From positions 43,725 to 107,724 of the IMG/VR virus record IMGVR_UViG_3300024346_000018: a stretch of 64,000 bases of DNA, one strand, 5' to 3'. Below, in pieces: positions 25,301 through 37,300 of this stretch (position 1 is the stretch's first letter; each line of letters opens with the position of its first letter). This DNA is from a virus. The notes beneath the pieces are model-generated. The model saw only the letters and a list, made by a program, of their open reading frames with translations. It had not been told where the DNA came from and ran no database searches. Made by a program: the position numbers and the translations under genes.

Positions 25301-28300
25301 GTAAGTAATTTTATTTAATGTACTGTATGAATCTATAGAAGATATTTCGATTAAAGTAATATCATCATTTGCGGTAATTTCATTACCATAAGGAATATAA
25401 GTTCTAGATCCACTTAATGAAGCTGTAACTCCATATGTAGCAGCTAATGAATTACTTCCAGATACGTCTTTATATACTTTTGTCGTTAATGTTATATCAT
25501 TATACAAAGGAGATTCAACACTTCCTGATTTACCTACTATATAAAATCCATATAATGAAGATGAAAATGATGAAGAAGAATAACAAATTTCTTCAATATC
25601 TAAAGACATACTTCTAGCAACATTATATTGAAACATATATAAGTTTCCAGGAGGAACTAATGGTATATAATATCCTGCAGGTGCACTTGCAGTTGTTGTT
25701 GAATTAAAATTATCAGTGTATACTACAAATGTATCTATACTTGAAGTAACTGAACTTGATACTGATGAAGAAATAATACTTCCTGAATAGAATCCTCTAT
25801 ATAAATTTGATCCAGAATATATTGTTGCAGGATCAAAAGAAGAAGTTAATAATATAGCAGAATAATCATTCTGTAGTTGAGTCGGATTTATAGAATATAA
25901 GAACCAGTTGCTTGTATGATCTAATGAAGATGTAGTTAATGGAAAATAACTACCCGAACTATTAGAAGCAGAAATAGCATTTGAAGAAGATAAGAAATAT
26001 TTTTCAGTTACAATACTGTTACTTACTTGATAAAATATCCTATCAGAAGAACTTGAAACTAAAGATCCAGTAGCACTATAAAAACCATTATATAATTTAT
26101 TAGTTCCTAAAAGATCATAATATAATGTAGTTCCTACATTAATTCCAGATCCGCTTGTATTATTAAAATATAAAGTAACAGGAAGAGACCCACTTTCAAT
26201 TTTTAATTCATTAGTAAATGAAGATTGAATTGAGCCTAAATTGCTACCACTTAAAGGACTAACATAATTAAAAGATCCAGTTACTAAATTAGTTAATGAA
26301 TCTACAAATCCTGTAGCAGTATCATTAGCATCTTGTGAGCTTGAAAAACTAAATGAGGCGCTAGGTTTTAAATTTAAAAATACAGTACCTGGTTTGATTT
26401 CCATACCATTACCTGGGAGTAATGATATAGATCCTGTTTTCTTTGAACTATAATAAACTGTTGATCCTGGTATATATGCTAAAGGTTTTCCAGATGTATA
26501 TGGAAGAAGTAATAACTTGTCAATATCCTGAATTAAAATAGGACTATCAGCTTGTAGTGAAGTATCATATCCTATTTCTATATCTGGATTTTCAGATAAT
26601 AACCCAGCATTAGTAAAAGATAATTCTTTACTAACTATATTACCACTTAATTGACGATAATAATAAACCCCATCACAATAATACCCATCATTAGTATATT
26701 CTACTGGGGTTAATGTATTGGTGCATGACTCAAAAGGACCATTAATTGTAATATTATCCCCAACTGTTGGGGTAGTTCCTCCTTTTACACAAACACTAAT
26801 TGATCCGCCACCAGGTAAATAATAAGATGTTTCTTGGGTATCACCACATGCAATATAATTTGCATAATTATCAGTATCGTTACTTAAATTACTAAATGAA
26901 TATACATTACAACTTAATGATGGATCTACAATATATTCATATTTTGTTCTAACTAATATACTAGCTAATTCAATATATGGAGTTGTTGTTTTATGTTTTA
27001 AAAAATATCTACAATCCCTTTCAGATGCTGTGATTCTGCGAGTAACAAAGTAATTAAATAAAGTATCAACCACCCATATAACTGCTAGCATTATAGCAGC
27101 ATATAAAAGTATAGTTCCTATAACTGCAAAGGCAACACTAGCGCTTGCCGAAATAGAACCTACAGTACTTTTAACTATAACGGTAGATACTTGTTCTACT
27201 GTTTTAGTAATAAGTGTAGCAGATGTTTGATATCCAGCACCTCCCTTTCCTATAACTTGTAAACAGGTAACTACTAATTCAGTTACTTCAGCAGTAAATA
27301 CTTGGGTTACAGCTGTATATGCTATAGAAGAACCAGCAATTTTAGCTGCTAAACCTGAAGCTGCTTTCATAGCAAGCCCACCAACAAGAGCAGCAGCTCC
27401 CATAGGTAAACCTAAAGTTGATAAAAATGACATATCTACATCAAATTCATCTAAAGTTTTACTATCTACTGCTTTTCTGAATCCATAAGCTAATTTTGCT
27501 AAAGCATGTCTTATACCAGTTATTGAATATTGTTTTTGTTGAGAATGAACATATTTAGTAAAAAATTCATCATTTGATTTAGTCTTTACTATTGGATCAT
27601 ATCCTAAAAGAAATTCATATGTGGATGGTCGAGAAAGTGTTGAATGGGGAAGAATTTGCTTTATTTTCCCTAAATCAGTCATTACTACATTAGTACAAGC
27701 ATTTACATCTCCTTGATTATTCTCCCAATAAGCAGGACCTGATATTTTGGGAGTAATAGTTCCTGGAGTAGCCCCTAACCAACTTCCAAGTTTTGATTCT
27801 CTGTAAGCTGAATATTCAATATCGTATCGGATTTGTACACCATATGCTCGATCATAAGGACCACCTACTTTAAAAACCTTAGGAACTGTATTGTTTGGGT
27901 AAAAGGAATAATAATATGGAAATGCAGGTTGTGCAAAAAAAGCATCACTCCATACTCTATTTTTATTTGTTGTATTCCAATCATCTATAAAATCCCTTGA
28001 ATAAAGATAAGTTCTTAATTTAGGAGTAGAAGCAGCATCATATGGAGAATACACATGTACTCCCATCAAATAACGATATAAAGGTAAGGTACAATCATAT
28101 TCTAAAGATATAGAATTACCTGATTGTGGGATGTTATTACCTAAAGCTATATTAACTACAAGTTCTTTAGTAGTATTTGTTTGATCTCCATTTACAATAA
28201 CATATAATCTTTTTTTAACACCCGAGGTTAATTGAAAATTATATCCTTTAGGTTTACCTTCATAAAAAGGAAGAAATATATCATTTAAATCAGTACCAAC

Positions 28301-28543
28301 GGAAATTGGGGAACCATTTGGAGTTGAGAATGTAATTCCAGCTACATGAGCATTACCTGAAAATGTTACGTCAATTGTTACATATCCATAAGAAGTATCT
28401 GTTAATTTTATTTTATGCTCTTTATTGGCATAACGAGCTCCAGTAGAAGTTGAATTAAAAAGTTGTGTACCTCCGTTTGAAGGAGAAGCTGATTTAAAAT
28501 CAGATGATAAAACACTAATATTCAACGAATTACTTAAAGGCAT
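22352..28543 (-). CDS. Giant tail adhesin/fibre-like protein with Thr/Pro linker and Cys repeats
   Basis: The 2063-residue protein is mosaic. The N-terminal third is beta-rich. Residues about 375-510 hold long hydrophobic Gly/Ala stretches ([34 protein letters not shown]). These are unusual for a fibre and could be membrane-inserting. Residues about 600-1085 are Ser/Gly-rich beta modules. Residues about 1090-1450 are almost pure TPTPTxTPTNTPT low complexity, with a second short block near 1540-1580. The C-terminal 330 residues carry Cys-rich repeats of 54 residues ([22 protein letters not shown]...CGGCCGQS), resembling repeats in Bacteroidota surface proteins. It is probably a receptor-binding or surface-exposed virion protein. 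The Thr-rich linker could be glycosylated. Confidence 0.7.
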   Translation of the reverse strand: MPLSNSLNISVLSSDFKSASPSNGGTQLFNSTSTGARYANKEHKIKLTDTSYGYVTIDVTFSGNAHVAGITFSTPNGSPISVGTDLNDIFLPFYEGKPKGYNFQLTSGVKKRLYVIVNGDQTNTTKELVVNIALGNNIPQSGNSISLEYDCTLPLYRYLMGVHVYSPYDAASTPKLRTYLYSRDFIDDWNTTNKNRVWSDAFFAQPAFPYYYSFYPNNTVPKVFKVGGPYDRAYGVQIRYDIEYSAYRESKLGSWLGATPGTITPKISGPAYWENNQGDVNACTNVVMTDLGKIKQILPHSTLSRPSTYEFLLGYDPIVKTKSNDEFFTKYVHSQQKQYSITGIRHALAKLAYGFRKAVDSKTLDEFDVDMSFLSTLGLPMGAAALVGGLAMKAASGLAAKIAGSSIAYTAVTQVFTAEVTELVVTCLQVIGKGGAGYQTSATLITKTVEQVSTVIVKSTVGSISASASVAFAVIGTILLYAAIMLAVIWVVDTLFNYFVTRRITASERDCRYFLKHKTTTPYIELASILVRTKYEYIVDPSLSCNVYSFSNLSNDTDNYANYIACGDTQETSYYLPGGGSISVCVKGGTTPTVGDNITINGPFESCTNTLTPVEYTNDGYYCDGVYYYRQLSGNIVSKELSFTNAGLLSENPDIEIGYDTSLQADSPILIQDIDKLLLLPYTSGKPLAYIPGSTVYYSSKKTGSISLLPGNGMEIKPGTVFLNLKPSASFSFSSSQDANDTATGFVDSLTNLVTGSFNYVSPLSGSNLGSIQSSFTNELKIESGSLPVTLYFNNTSGSGINVGTTLYYDLLGTNKLYNGFYSATGSLVSSSSDRIFYQVSNSIVTEKYFLSSSNAISASNSSGSYFPLTTSSLDHTSNWFLYSINPTQLQNDYSAILLTSSFDPATIYSGSNLYRGFYSGSIISSSVSSSVTSSIDTFVVYTDNFNSTTTASAPAGYYIPLVPPGNLYMFQYNVARSMSLDIEEICYSSSSFSSSLYGFYIVGKSGSVESPLYNDITLTTKVYKDVSGSNSLAATYGVTASLSGSRTYIPYGNEITANDDITLIEISSIDSYSTLNKITYVTGSFINCIKPTPTATPSPTPTPTNTATPTVTPTPTLTPTQTLTQTSTPSNTPTGTPTNTPTLTQTPTGTLTQTPTVTPTNTPSITPSNTQTLTPTTTGTPTGTPTDTPTNTPTNTLTQTPTLTRTPTQTPTGTPTGTPTNTPTLTPTNTQTQTPTSTITPTPSITSSPGLVPLTPTPTATPTLTPSITPSATITATPTQTGTPTLTPSNTPSITPSITPTTTPTVTSTQTGTPTSTPSNTPSFTPSITPTTTPTVTSTQTGTPTSTPTNTPSITPSNTPTTTPSFTPTQTTTQTLTPTNTPTNTQTQTQTQTPTPSITASQTSTKTPTPTPTPTSTPPVTPSNTPSSTPPNTPPVTPSSTPPATPTQTPSNSTISKAILLGNPNFTSTYDACAVSSGNTTYIDIASPITNGVVIYNNTRLTVRTYSSDPGGYSTIISGGNKYVVTFDNAGAINTVIDCVALPTQTPTPSTTPPSTPPVTPTRTQTPTPTNTRTPTPSPLYGTVEINPLNSLDPNSYLIYINGIEDNSWKSGLRSYVAGTTIILTHTSPACGVTLNNSSYTSNSQFTVSGNSTYTFQLNNANYFTPSGGGFCTDCVSYLNTSNPCGTNSSTPGGSNCNTSANYSSAIGTYYVCNAGTVNSYTVYQNTNACFGGNQYFTNGSSYSSNPSNSVNTAANWVNNGDIFCSGCDRYQPQIDNNTCSSTYNNTRNTLLASNTSLCGGCCGQSTAENWVNNGSIFCSDCNQYQPQINNNSCSATYNQTRNVQLNTNTTNCGGCCGQSLSANWVDQGYDTCVDCTLYAVFKDTNACSSTYNNYRVNNINVGGGQPSGAPCNNTPNWQNTGGQYCSGCNLVQDQYDANTCSNSGTRTVTITSNAEGCGSWNLEYYCSGYNKYSRERNSCSNATRSDTLVESNSAYCGYTTCTQYEMVNNNGYGISDYVEWVPCGGGLSSIYISDGSSYIICFQNGSPLTYSYSSPNNLGSC
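22790..23275 (-). repeat. 54-residue Cys-rich tandem repeats (162 bp units)
   Basis: Two near-identical units (23114-23275 and 22952-23113), each opening NWVNNG.IFCS.C and closing CGGCCGQS, are followed by a diverged third unit starting at 22951. Each has the Cys spacing of a disulfide- or metal-stabilised module. Confidence 0.75.
24190..25275 (-). repeat. Thr/Pro-rich low-complexity tract
   Basis: About 1.1 kb encodes repeated TPT, TQT, TNT and SIT units. On the plus strand it appears as a G/T-only tract. Such DNA is prone to slippage. Confidence 0.85.
24501..24680 (-). repeat. 90-bp tandem duplication inside the Thr/Pro tract
   Basis: The string GTAGAAGTAGG recurs exactly 90 bases apart (24501 and 24591), and the following ~65 bases are nearly identical. 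This encodes two copies of a 30-residue unit containing [18 protein letters not shown]. It is a recent duplication. Confidence 0.75.
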
Positions 28544-28561
28544 AATATTGTATTTTCTATA

Positions 28562-31500
28562 TTAACAATCAGTTTCTGTTACTGTTATTGGGCAACTTCC
28601 TGTTGCTGTTGCAACCCCATTATTTAACATAAATATTGTTGAAGTTGGGGATGTCGTTTCATTAATTGGTAATCTAAATGAGCCACTTGGAATTTGAGTT
28701 GTTAATGTTGGATCTGAATACCATGTTGATGCCGCAAAATTACCTGAATTAGATTCTAATTCTGATATTCTAAAATATACAGAAATTGTTGTACAGGTTG
28801 CACAAATTGCTGTTCTATCTATATCAGTTAACGTATATCCAGCATTAAATGGTTTATAACAGAATGTTCTTTGAGTAACATCTAAAGCATTAAATATAGC
28901 ATATATAGTTTCATTTTTCTTAAATCTATGAGTATATGATGATACGGTTGTTGTTAACGGACCAACAGCATTATTTGGGTATCTAGACCATCCAATAAAT
29001 TCAGTAGCACCTGTAGAAGTTGCTTGAACTGTGTGAATCGTATCATATGGTTGGCTTACATTAAAACTAGATATAGATGGACTTTCTGATTCACCACTAA
29101 TAAATCCTTCTGCATTATAAGTTAAATATGAAGGTGTAAAAGTAACTGTTAAATTACCACAATCAATTTGTTGCCATCTATACACATATCCTGTTGAATC
29201 TCTAACCCAAGGTTCTATCGTTCCAGCAACACCACTAAATGTATAAGTAGTTGCTGAAGTAGGAGCAGTATAAGTTACGCCACCATCAATACTATATTCA
29301 AAATTAGGTGTACCACCTGATATATCAATAGTAGCTGTTCCAGCTTCACAATTAGCAGTTGCATTAGTTATGATTAAATTAACTATTGTTGGAGTAGGTG
29401 TTGGAGTTTGAGTAGGGGTTCCAGTTTGTGTTACTGTTGGTGTTGGAGTGGCAGTTAATGTAGTTGAAGGTGTAGGTGTTTGAGTTGCTGTGTTAGATGG
29501 AGTATTAGTTGGGGTAGATGTATTAGCTGGAGTTACGGGTGGTGTATTTGATGGAGTTGTTGTTTGGGTTGGTGTATTAGATGGGGTTGAAGTTTGAGTT
29601 TGAGTTTGTGTTGTAGTTGGTGTAACTGTATTTGTAGGAGTATTTGTTGGAGTTGGGGTATTTGTAGATGTGCTAGTTGGAGTAAATCCTGGAGTAGCAG
29701 TGATAGTTGGAGAAGGTGTTAAAGTATTAGTAGCAGTAACTGTTGGAGTTACTGTATTAGTCGGTGTATTAGTAGGTGTTCCAGTTTGTGTTGGTGTATT
29801 AGTAGGTGTTCCTGAAGGTGTTATAGATGGAGTTGGTGTATTTGTTGGTGTAGTTGTAGGGGTTTGTGTTTGGGTAGTTGATGGAGTTGGAGTATTTGTA
29901 GTAGTATTAGAAGGAGTATTTGTTGGTGTTTGTGTGGATGTATTTGTAGGAGTTACAGTATTAGTAGGAGTACTAGTTACTGTATTAGTTGGGGTAGATG
30001 TTTGAGTAACTGTTGCTGTAATTGTTGGAGTTGGAGTAGGGGTTGAACTTTCAGTTACGCTAGGGGTTGGGGTATTTGTATTTGTTGTAGTTGGGGTATT
30101 AGTAGGTGTTATGCTAGGAGTATTTGTATTAGTAGGAGTATTTGTTGGAGTTTCTGAAGGGGTAGTAGTTTGTGTAGCTGTTACACTTGGTGTATTAGTA
30201 GGTGTAGCTGTAGTAGTCGGTGAATTTTGTGGGGTTTTAGTTTGAGTTGGAGTATTTGTAGATGTTACTGTATTAGTTGGTGTATTTGTTGGAGTTGCAG
30301 TATTAGTAGGTGTTATAGATGGAGTTGGAGTAGGAGTTATTGATAAACAAGATAATTTAAAGTTAAATTGAGTTTCAACATCATTGTAAGGAGTTACTTT
30401 AACAACAACGTGATCCGAAGTTCCATCTAAGCTAATAGTTGCAATATTATAACCCGTATTATTATAAGTTGCTATTAAATTAGATTTATAATATAATTGG
30501 ATTGTATCAGCTAAATCATAATTGTTATATTCAAATGTCGCATTTCCACCAAATGCACCTACATATATGCTAAATTCTTGAGGTAATACTGAGTAGCTAC
30601 CACTTATTCCACTACCACAGTTTGGAACTGTTGGGGAAGGAGTCATTGTAGGTGTTTGAGTAGGAGTTGTTGTTGGGGTTAGTGTTTGACTAACTGCTAT
30701 AGGACATTCTAATACGAATGACCATAATGTTTCTATACTAGTAGAAGCATCAACATTTACTCTAATATAATTTGAAGTTCCATCTAGGTAAAGAGTATCA
30801 CGTACTACACCATTAGATGGGGAATAAGTTCTTAACAATGTGCCATTTGGATAATATAATCTAAATGTATCTGAAATTGTATTAACATTTAAGTTAAAGT
30901 TTACATTTCCGTTAACTCCACCAACATATATTATGTAATCAGTAGCTGAAACTGAGTAGCTACCACTTATTGGAGTGTTACATAAGTAACCAGATGTTGG
31001 AGTAACTGTTGGAGTATTTGTTGGAGTTCCTGTATTTGTAGGAGTTGTTGTAAATGTTGGAGTATTTGTTGGAGTTCCTGTATTTGTAGTAGTTGGGGTT
31101 GGTGTTGCTGTTTGTGATGTAGATGGAGTTGGTGTTGAAGTTTTAGTTACTGTTGGAGTTGGTGTTGACGTATTAGTAGAAGTTACAGTAGGTGTTTGAG
31201 TAGAAGTTTGAGTTACAGTTTGTGTAGGTGTTGGGGATGAGAATGGAGAAGCGGTTAGTGTAGTAGTTTGTGTTTGAGTTGGAGTTTGAGTTGGTGTTTG
31301 TGTTGGTGAAGCAGTTATTGTAGTTGTTGGAGTTTGAGTTGGTGTTCCTGTAGGGGTATTTGTTGCTGTATTTGTTGGTGTTGCAGTATTTGTAGGAGTT
31401 ACTGTAAATGATGGCGTTATACTTGGGGTAGGTGTATTAGAAGGTGTGATTGATGGAGTTGGTGTAGGTGTAATATTTGGATAGTAAGATTCAATATTAA

Positions 31501-31702
31501 GACATGTTTCTTTTAAATTTACTACATCAATACTATTTACATCATCACCAACAAGAATATCAATCCCGTTAGTTAAAGCAGTAGCACTTATATTACTTGC
31601 AGATCCCCCAGAGACTAAAGAAGCTAATATATTAGTATTATAAAATATATTAAAGGGACCCGACTTGTTATTTACCGTAAGTGTTACTGTATATTTTCTC
31701 AT
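28562..31702 (-). CDS. Large Thr/Pro-rich surface protein with duplicated beta domains
   Basis: The 1046-residue protein alternates folded modules and TPT linkers. A short N-terminal beta module (1-75) is followed by a Thr/Pro tract (about 78-235). Two copies of a roughly 95-residue domain come next (about 237-334 and 359-452). Both open SGSYSV, contain YIIYVGG/FSIYVGA, LYYPNG/LYYKSN and LYLDGTS/ISLDGTS, and end W/F-F-x-LxCP/S. They resemble PPC-like beta sandwiches. A second long Thr/Pro tract (about 455-770) leads to a C-terminal region with SprB-like 'FEYSIDGG...[14 protein letters not shown]' and InlB-type repeats ([12 protein letters not shown]). It is probably a tail-associated adhesin or head decoration. 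Confidence 0.65.
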   Translation of the reverse strand: MRKYTVTLTVNNKSGPFNIFYNTNILASLVSGGSASNISATALTNGIDILVGDDVNSIDVVNLKETCLNIESYYPNITPTPTPSITPSNTPTPSITPSFTVTPTNTATPTNTATNTPTGTPTQTPTTTITASPTQTPTQTPTQTQTTTLTASPFSSPTPTQTVTQTSTQTPTVTSTNTSTPTPTVTKTSTPTPSTSQTATPTPTTTNTGTPTNTPTFTTTPTNTGTPTNTPTVTPTSGYLCNTPISGSYSVSATDYIIYVGGVNGNVNFNLNVNTISDTFRLYYPNGTLLRTYSPSNGVVRDTLYLDGTSNYIRVNVDASTSIETLWSFVLECPIAVSQTLTPTTTPTQTPTMTPSPTVPNCGSGISGSYSVLPQEFSIYVGAFGGNATFEYNNYDLADTIQLYYKSNLIATYNNTGYNIATISLDGTSDHVVVKVTPYNDVETQFNFKLSCLSITPTPTPSITPTNTATPTNTPTNTVTSTNTPTQTKTPQNSPTTTATPTNTPSVTATQTTTPSETPTNTPTNTNTPSITPTNTPTTTNTNTPTPSVTESSTPTPTPTITATVTQTSTPTNTVTSTPTNTVTPTNTSTQTPTNTPSNTTTNTPTPSTTQTQTPTTTPTNTPTPSITPSGTPTNTPTQTGTPTNTPTNTVTPTVTATNTLTPSPTITATPGFTPTSTSTNTPTPTNTPTNTVTPTTTQTQTQTSTPSNTPTQTTTPSNTPPVTPANTSTPTNTPSNTATQTPTPSTTLTATPTPTVTQTGTPTQTPTPTPTIVNLIITNATANCEAGTATIDISGGTPNFEYSIDGGVTYTAPTSATTYTFSGVAGTIEPWVRDSTGYVYRWQQIDCGNLTVTFTPSYLTYNAEGFISGESESPSISSFNVSQPYDTIHTVQATSTGATEFIGWSRYPNNAVGPLTTTVSSYTHRFKKNETIYAIFNALDVTQRTFCYKPFNAGYTLTDIDRTAICATCTTISVYFRISELESNSGNFAASTWYSDPTLTTQIPSGSFRLPINETTSPTSTIFMLNNGVATATGSCPITVTETDC
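29380..30345 (-). repeat. Thr/Pro-rich low-complexity tract
   Basis: This is the second long linker of the 28562-31702 gene, made of TPTNTPT and TQTxTPT units. It is related in sequence to the tract at 24190-25275, so recombination between the two genes is possible. Confidence 0.8.
31000..31475 (-). repeat. Thr/Pro-rich low-complexity tract (N-terminal linker)
   Basis: The first linker of the 28562-31702 gene, about 160 residues of Thr, Pro, Ser, Gln and Asn. Confidence 0.8.
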
Positions 31703-31720
31703 TTATTTACTATTAACCTT

Positions 31721-32650
31721 TTACATAGGTTTTTCTACTACACTTATTTTAAACGCGCAATTATTTATTACATTAGCAACTAATGTTGCATTGTTACTTA
31801 TTAAAACTTTATCAGAGCAACTACTTCCAGGCAATACTGAGTTTATAGTATAAGTTACAGGGTATGAACCTAATCCTAAATCACTAAATTTTACAGTTCC
31901 ATTATTGTATATATTATAAAAACTAGCATTTTCACCAGATAATGTTACACTAGCAACATCTATATTTCCTCCTCTACCATCAGTGCTTGGAATTAGATTT
32001 ATTATTCTATTAATATCCGTATCTAAGTATGTAACACTCTTATATTTTGCTAAAGGAGTTAAAGGAAACATTAATTGATAATCTTGATTTGTTATTATAC
32101 ACAAACCATGAGAATAAAAAATGTTACCTATATGAGTGTTTGAATTTTGAGTATCAATTAAATTACCAATACCATCATCTTTGATAGAATAAACAGATGA
32201 TGTTAGTTCAAAATGATACGGAAGAATTTGTTGACCATATAAATCTTGGTCTATTGACAATACACGAATACCAGCATTTGATCCAGTTGGGAAATTCTTT
32301 ATTAAACCTGGATTTTCATTATAGTTGAAATAAGAACCTGTAGCTCTTACTTGAGATTGGTTATCGTAATATAAAGAACGCAGTAATGAACCAGTGTCAA
32401 GAAGTTCAACACTGGATGAATATTTTTGATAAAATAGATGATTTACTTGAGAATATACTAATCTCTCATATTGCCCTTCCGTAACTGGATCTTCATCTAA
32501 TGAAAAGGAACCAGTTAAGTTGGTTCCTTTATATATTTTGATATATTGATCGTTTTCAGGATATGGGCAATACTCAAAAAACCATTTTTTATTAGCTACA
32601 TATGGTACAGATATTACATCTGATCGTTTTAACCTTTTAAATGAAGCCAT
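31721..32650 (-). CDS. Tail/baseplate structural protein, unknown
   Basis: The 309-residue beta-rich protein begins MASFKRLKRSDVISVPYVAN and contains YSQVNHLFYQKY (about 73-84) and GSLLRSLYYDNQ segments. Such wording is seen in uncharacterised tail proteins next to baseplate genes of marine T4-like phages. A C-terminal domain (about 210-309, STDGRGGNIDVASVTLSGENASFYN) is a likely Ig-like or adhesin module. No enzyme motif is present. Confidence 0.6.
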   Translation of the reverse strand: MASFKRLKRSDVISVPYVANKKWFFEYCPYPENDQYIKIYKGTNLTGSFSLDEDPVTEGQYERLVYSQVNHLFYQKYSSSVELLDTGSLLRSLYYDNQSQVRATGSYFNYNENPGLIKNFPTGSNAGIRVLSIDQDLYGQQILPYHFELTSSVYSIKDDGIGNLIDTQNSNTHIGNIFYSHGLCIITNQDYQLMFPLTPLAKYKSVTYLDTDINRIINLIPSTDGRGGNIDVASVTLSGENASFYNIYNNGTVKFSDLGLGSYPVTYTINSVLPGSSCSDKVLISNNATLVANVINNCAFKISVVEKPM

Positions 32651-32663
32651 TTATAGCGTTTTT

Positions 32664-33662
32664 TTAGTAATCTAATTTAATTCTTATTAAAGATTCTTTA
32701 GTAAAGTCTTTAATTAAAGGGCGAGATAATTTAGCAACCGCTAATAACTCATTATTATCGTTGTACATACCCACAGTACTAATGTATGTTTGAGGATTAT
32801 CTATTAATGTATCATATAATAAACTACCACTTTCATTTATAATAGATGGATTTGTTGTATAGTTAAAGTCACTATTTTTAACTCTAGTAAAGAAATAACG
32901 TGATGACACGGTTTCTTGAGATTGAAGTGTAAAACCATATACTCCATTTGATCCACTTATTACTTTAAACATTTGGAAATTGTTTGGATTTCCAGTAACA
33001 TTACTTCCAGTATTAGACATAAATCCAATACCACCATCAGCTGATGTTACATCTAAAGCACGAGCATTTAATAAAATAACTCCTAAATCAGGAAATACTA
33101 ATCCATAACTACCGCTAACTCCATTTTTAGGAGAAGTAGCAGCAACACCATTACTACCAGAAATTATAGTATAATAACGGTTAGAACCAATAAAGTTAGT
33201 AACAGATCCATTAATAATACTATCATCCGTTAACACTAAAGCAGATGAACCAGAATATAATTTTAAAGATAATGATCCTGGTTTAATAGATTCTTTATAT
33301 TTAGAACGAGCTACTGATAATGCATAGAAATGTTCTGAAACTTTACCTCCAAAATTAAATGATGAATTTTCATCATTATAAATTAAACTTCTATACTGTC
33401 CATAAGCAATACGAGTTGGTGTAACTCCGTTTACTGAAGGATTTAAAAGTGTGGATCCACTTCCACTTACGTGTCCGTATTGGATCGTAAATTGTAAAGA
33501 AGAAGTAGCTGAAGTATCGTATACATTTATGTAATAAGAACTAGTAACTACACTAGAAGTAAAAAATGTAGTTAAACTAGCAGTATCATTAGTCCATGCT
33601 CCTCTTACTACGGTTTCCGAACTTATTACTGAATCATCAGTGTTGTATCTAATAAAGGACAT
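32664..33662 (-). CDS. Tail/baseplate structural protein, unknown
   Basis: The 332-residue beta-rich protein contains IAYGQYRSLIYNDENSSF (about 82-99), FYALSVARSKYKESIKPGS (about 112-130) and a C-terminal module shared with the 22029-22340 protein. Similar proteins form part of tail-tip structures in uncultured marine myoviruses. Its stop is 13 bases from the downstream gene and its start is 1 base from the 33664-34326 stop. Confidence 0.6.
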   Translation of the reverse strand: MSFIRYNTDDSVISSETVVRGAWTNDTASLTTFFTSSVVTSSYYINVYDTSATSSLQFTIQYGHVSGSGSTLLNPSVNGVTPTRIAYGQYRSLIYNDENSSFNFGGKVSEHFYALSVARSKYKESIKPGSLSLKLYSGSSALVLTDDSIINGSVTNFIGSNRYYTIISGSNGVAATSPKNGVSGSYGLVFPDLGVILLNARALDVTSADGGIGFMSNTGSNVTGNPNNFQMFKVISGSNGVYGFTLQSQETVSSRYFFTRVKNSDFNYTTNPSIINESGSLLYDTLIDNPQTYISTVGMYNDNNELLAVAKLSRPLIKDFTKESLIRIKLDY

Positions 33663-33663
33663 A

Positions 33664-34326
33664 TTATAAGTTATTTACTTTAATTATATTTACTGGGATT
33701 GTTATTCTAGCACCTGAATCTCTACCAGTAACTGTAATAGTTGTTGATAATTGAGATAATGAAGTACCAAATAAAGTATTAATTGTGGTACCGGTTAATG
33801 TAAATGAAGTTCCTAATTCGGATTTACTTAATTTAGTACCAGTAGTAGTATTAAGATTTGTTACATCTGTAATTGATACAATACCACTACCATTAAAAGC
33901 AGACATTAATCTAATATCAGCAATAGTAGCAGTATAACCATTAGCTTCAAAAGTTGAAGTTGATCCTAAATAATTTAACGTTTGAGGAGTTATTGTTAAT
34001 GAAGCCCCTTGACGTAATGATATTGTGTTGTAACCTAAAGAAATAACAGGTAATTTCGAAGTACCGCGAGGTAAAGTTACTAATTTATATCTCATAATCT
34101 GAGATTCATCAGGAAAGGCTTCCATCATAGGCATAGCTTCAATAGCTTCACCATAAAATGCAGAACCTGATGGATGGGTTGGATTATATAAAGTATAATC
34201 AATTTCATCATCAGCTAATGCAAATTGAGTAATTTGGAAAGAACCGTCGTTTCTTGCCAACAATTCACGTCCCTTTTTAGTTAATATAGCATCTACAGTT
34301 ACGGTAGTGTTATTTAAAATTGCCAT
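33664..34326 (-). CDS. Virion structural protein, unknown (220 aa)
   Basis: The opening MAILNNTTVTVDAILTKKGR and the following LLARNDGSFQITQFALADDEIDYTLYN are conserved in uncharacterised tail or baseplate proteins of environmental T4-like phages. A C-terminal Ig-like half (residues 95-220) ends in TVTGRDSGARITIPVNI. It is the first gene of a transcript started by a class B element 20 bases upstream. Confidence 0.6.
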   Translation of the reverse strand: MAILNNTTVTVDAILTKKGRELLARNDGSFQITQFALADDEIDYTLYNPTHPSGSAFYGEAIEAMPMMEAFPDESQIMRYKLVTLPRGTSKLPVISLGYNTISLRQGASLTITPQTLNYLGSTSTFEANGYTATIADIRLMSAFNGSGIVSITDVTNLNTTTGTKLSKSELGTSFTLTGTTINTLFGTSLSQLSTTITVTGRDSGARITIPVNIIKVNNL

Positions 34327-34345
34327 AATTTATTTATTATTTTCG

Positions 34346-34354
34346 TATAAATAT
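34346..34354 (-). promoter_or_regulatory. Class B promoter-like element
   Basis: The coding strand reads ATATATATTTATACG, 20 bases before the 33664-34326 start, in the 48-bp A/T-only gap after the 34375-38859 gene. Confidence 0.5.
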
Positions 34355-34374
34355 ATATTTTATAAATTTTTTAA

Positions 34375-37300
34375 TTAAAAACCACCCCCACTGTTTATTG
34401 AGCCTAGGTCAATTAATTTTTGTTTTAATTCTTTTGTTATTGCATCTATGTTATCTAGCACATCAGGGTGAATATCGTTAGGAATTATTAATCCCAATGA
34501 TGTTTCATTATCAGGTTTAATAAAGCTTAATATTATATTATTTTCATCATTAGTTTTACTTAATATTAAAAATTTATCTAATGTTGTTGATGAATAAACA
34601 GGAATACGAAGCGCACTTGGTAACGTTGTTGTTAAAGTAATATTAAGTTTACCTCCAACTTTAGTTATTGAAGCTATATTAGATTCTACAAAGTTTCCAT
34701 TTCCACCATAATATAATATAACAATATCTCCAGGTTTAGGAGAGAAAACAAAATTTATATCTCCATTTTTTAAACCAAATGAATCATAAAGTGAATTTTT
34801 AATTATATTACTTCCACTTGGTACAAATTGATAATTTTGAAAATAACTTAATTCACTACTTAATATTATAGTATTATTATTAGATGAACCAGATACAAAT
34901 TGAGTTAATGAGCTAGTGGCGTATGGATTAAGTCCTGTTTGATTTGTAGCTAGTGAATTAGTTAATGTACCTCCAGGTAATACTTCAGCTACAAATCCAT
35001 TAGTATTAAATCCACCACTTCCGGTAATAAATTCAAATGCAATTTTATCATTTAATGCTAGTTCACCATATAATGTTTCAACATTAAATTCTTGAGTTTG
35101 AGTTAATAAATTATTAAAATTAAAATAAAATTTTCTATATTGATTTGTATATGATGGTACATCATATATTGGAGGAGAACTTGAACCTAAGTTTGAATAA
35201 GCTATAGAACCAATCCCATCATAAAAATTTTCGCCACTTGTAGTATTTCTAACCCAAACTTGTCTAGAGCCTTGAAGTATATATGCCCCACCAGGTCCAT
35301 AAGGATAAACAAAAGGAGCTATAGTTATTGATCTAAATTTAGTTCCCGCAGGAAGAATTTCATACGGGGTTGTTTCACCAGGTCTAAATATTTTAGTTTC
35401 ATATGGAGTATTTAATGTTTGACCATCTCCGGGGCCAGTTAACGTACACCAAAATTGTGTAGTTGTAGTTGGTAAATTTTGTACATCTACTTCTCCTTTA
35501 TATGAAGAGGTAAATGCTAATGTTTTAGAACCATTGGTTAAAGGTCCAGATCCTACTTTGTTAATATTAAAAGTAAAAGATCCACTTTGATCAACACTTC
35601 CAAATGTTACTTTAACTGAAAAATTAGCAGTAAATAATTGTTGACCTGATTCTGCAATACTATATGTAGTAAAAGTATTAGTGGCTGAAGTCAGATAAGC
35701 ATTTCCTTCTTGGTATTTATCATCTAATATATCAGTATTTACACTAAATAAATCAAATATTTTACCTGATGTAATAGGATATACTACAGGAAGTGCATTT
35801 ATAATAGCTCCACCTTTTGTTGATACTTTAAATAATTTAGATAAACTATCTCCTGTATAGTTAAAATATAATCTACTATCTGAACCTGAACTATATAAAA
35901 TAGGAGAATAAGAATATCCACTATTATATATGTTTTTAACACCATCTGTAGCTTTTTGGTTGGAATATTTTTGATTATCAAATAAAGCAACAGTTGCTGT
36001 AGTGCCAGCTTTAAATATATTTTGGACTTCTTCCCAATGTTTATTTTTCTTATTTAGTTCAGTTAAATTACCTTCAGCATCAACTAAATATTTTAATACA
36101 ACATTATTTCTTTTAGGAATACCAAAATATGGATTAGATACAATTTGAGTAAATAAACCTATTTTTCTAGTATTTTTATCAATAGCTGCTGTTTTACCAT
36201 ATGAACTATCTCCACTATATGTTGCGGATGCTGATGAATAATTATTATATGTTAAACTAGATAATTTAGTTCCCTCATAACGAGAACGTTGATGTCCTAA
36301 TAATGAATTATAACTATCTTGTAATTCAGCACTAGATGTAAATTCTACTCCACTTTTTAATACTTTAGAAGTAACATATACATCTTCTAATTTTAATCTG
36401 TTTTTAGATGTTATACTTGAAGAAATATTATTTAAAGTAACATTAAAATCAGTATGATTAAATTCGTTTATATTAATTGATTTTGATGGAAATAAGTATG
36501 GATTTGGATTTGTAGATTCAAAATGGTAATTTATATTAGCATATGAACCAGTAAACTCACCCGTATAAAATTCAGATTTATTCCCAGTTAAAATATCATA
36601 ATTATAGTCTTTAACTTCAGAAATTGTAGGAGCCTCATATATACCTTCATGAATAAATTCAGTAGTAACTTTAGGTTTATATGATTTTACTTTATTACGT
36701 TCAAGTACTGGGGATTTAATTGATATACCAATAATAGGATTTGTTCTTGCAGGAACAAAATCTTTTAACATTTTAAATAAACTATTATCAAAGTATTTTA
36801 CTAATTCAAAAAATCCTTTATAATCTAATCTGTAAGGTATACTTCCAGAAACTATAATATGATCTCTATTTTCAAGATCTAATTCAGTATATGAATCAGT
36901 ATACATGTATCTAGGATCACCAATATAATCATCTACTGAAAATGTAGTGTGGGTACGAGCTATAGATGCTGAAATTAGATCATTTTGAGCATGTTGGGGG
37001 CTAAATGATAAATCAATAAAATGTAAGTCCGTTGATTGTACTAAAGCAGATGATGTTACAGGTTGTTGTAAAGATATAAATGGGGATAAAACACTACCTG
37101 TTATTTGATTATTAATTAAATGTATTTTACCAGCAAGATGATTATGACCTTTTAATCTATCATATTTAAAATCACCTCCAAATTCTTTAGGTTCAAATAT
37201 GCTACTTGTAATTCCAAAAGTAGTTATTAAATTTTGTAAACCTGCTTTTGTTCCTCTAGTTTTTGATAATAAAGGAATATTATGATATATTCTTTTATAT

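Noticed and set aside
29670-30005. Plus-strand open frame rich in Gly/Val inside the Thr/Pro tract
   Set aside because: It is the mirror of the TPT-coding tract (ACA/CCA become TGT/TGG-type codons read as Val/Gly) and has no independent support.
24190-31475. Diversity-generating retroelement in the Thr/Pro-rich adhesin genes
   Set aside because: No reverse transcriptase gene, template repeat or adenine-biased variable repeat is recognisable in the window; the repeats look like ordinary linker expansions.
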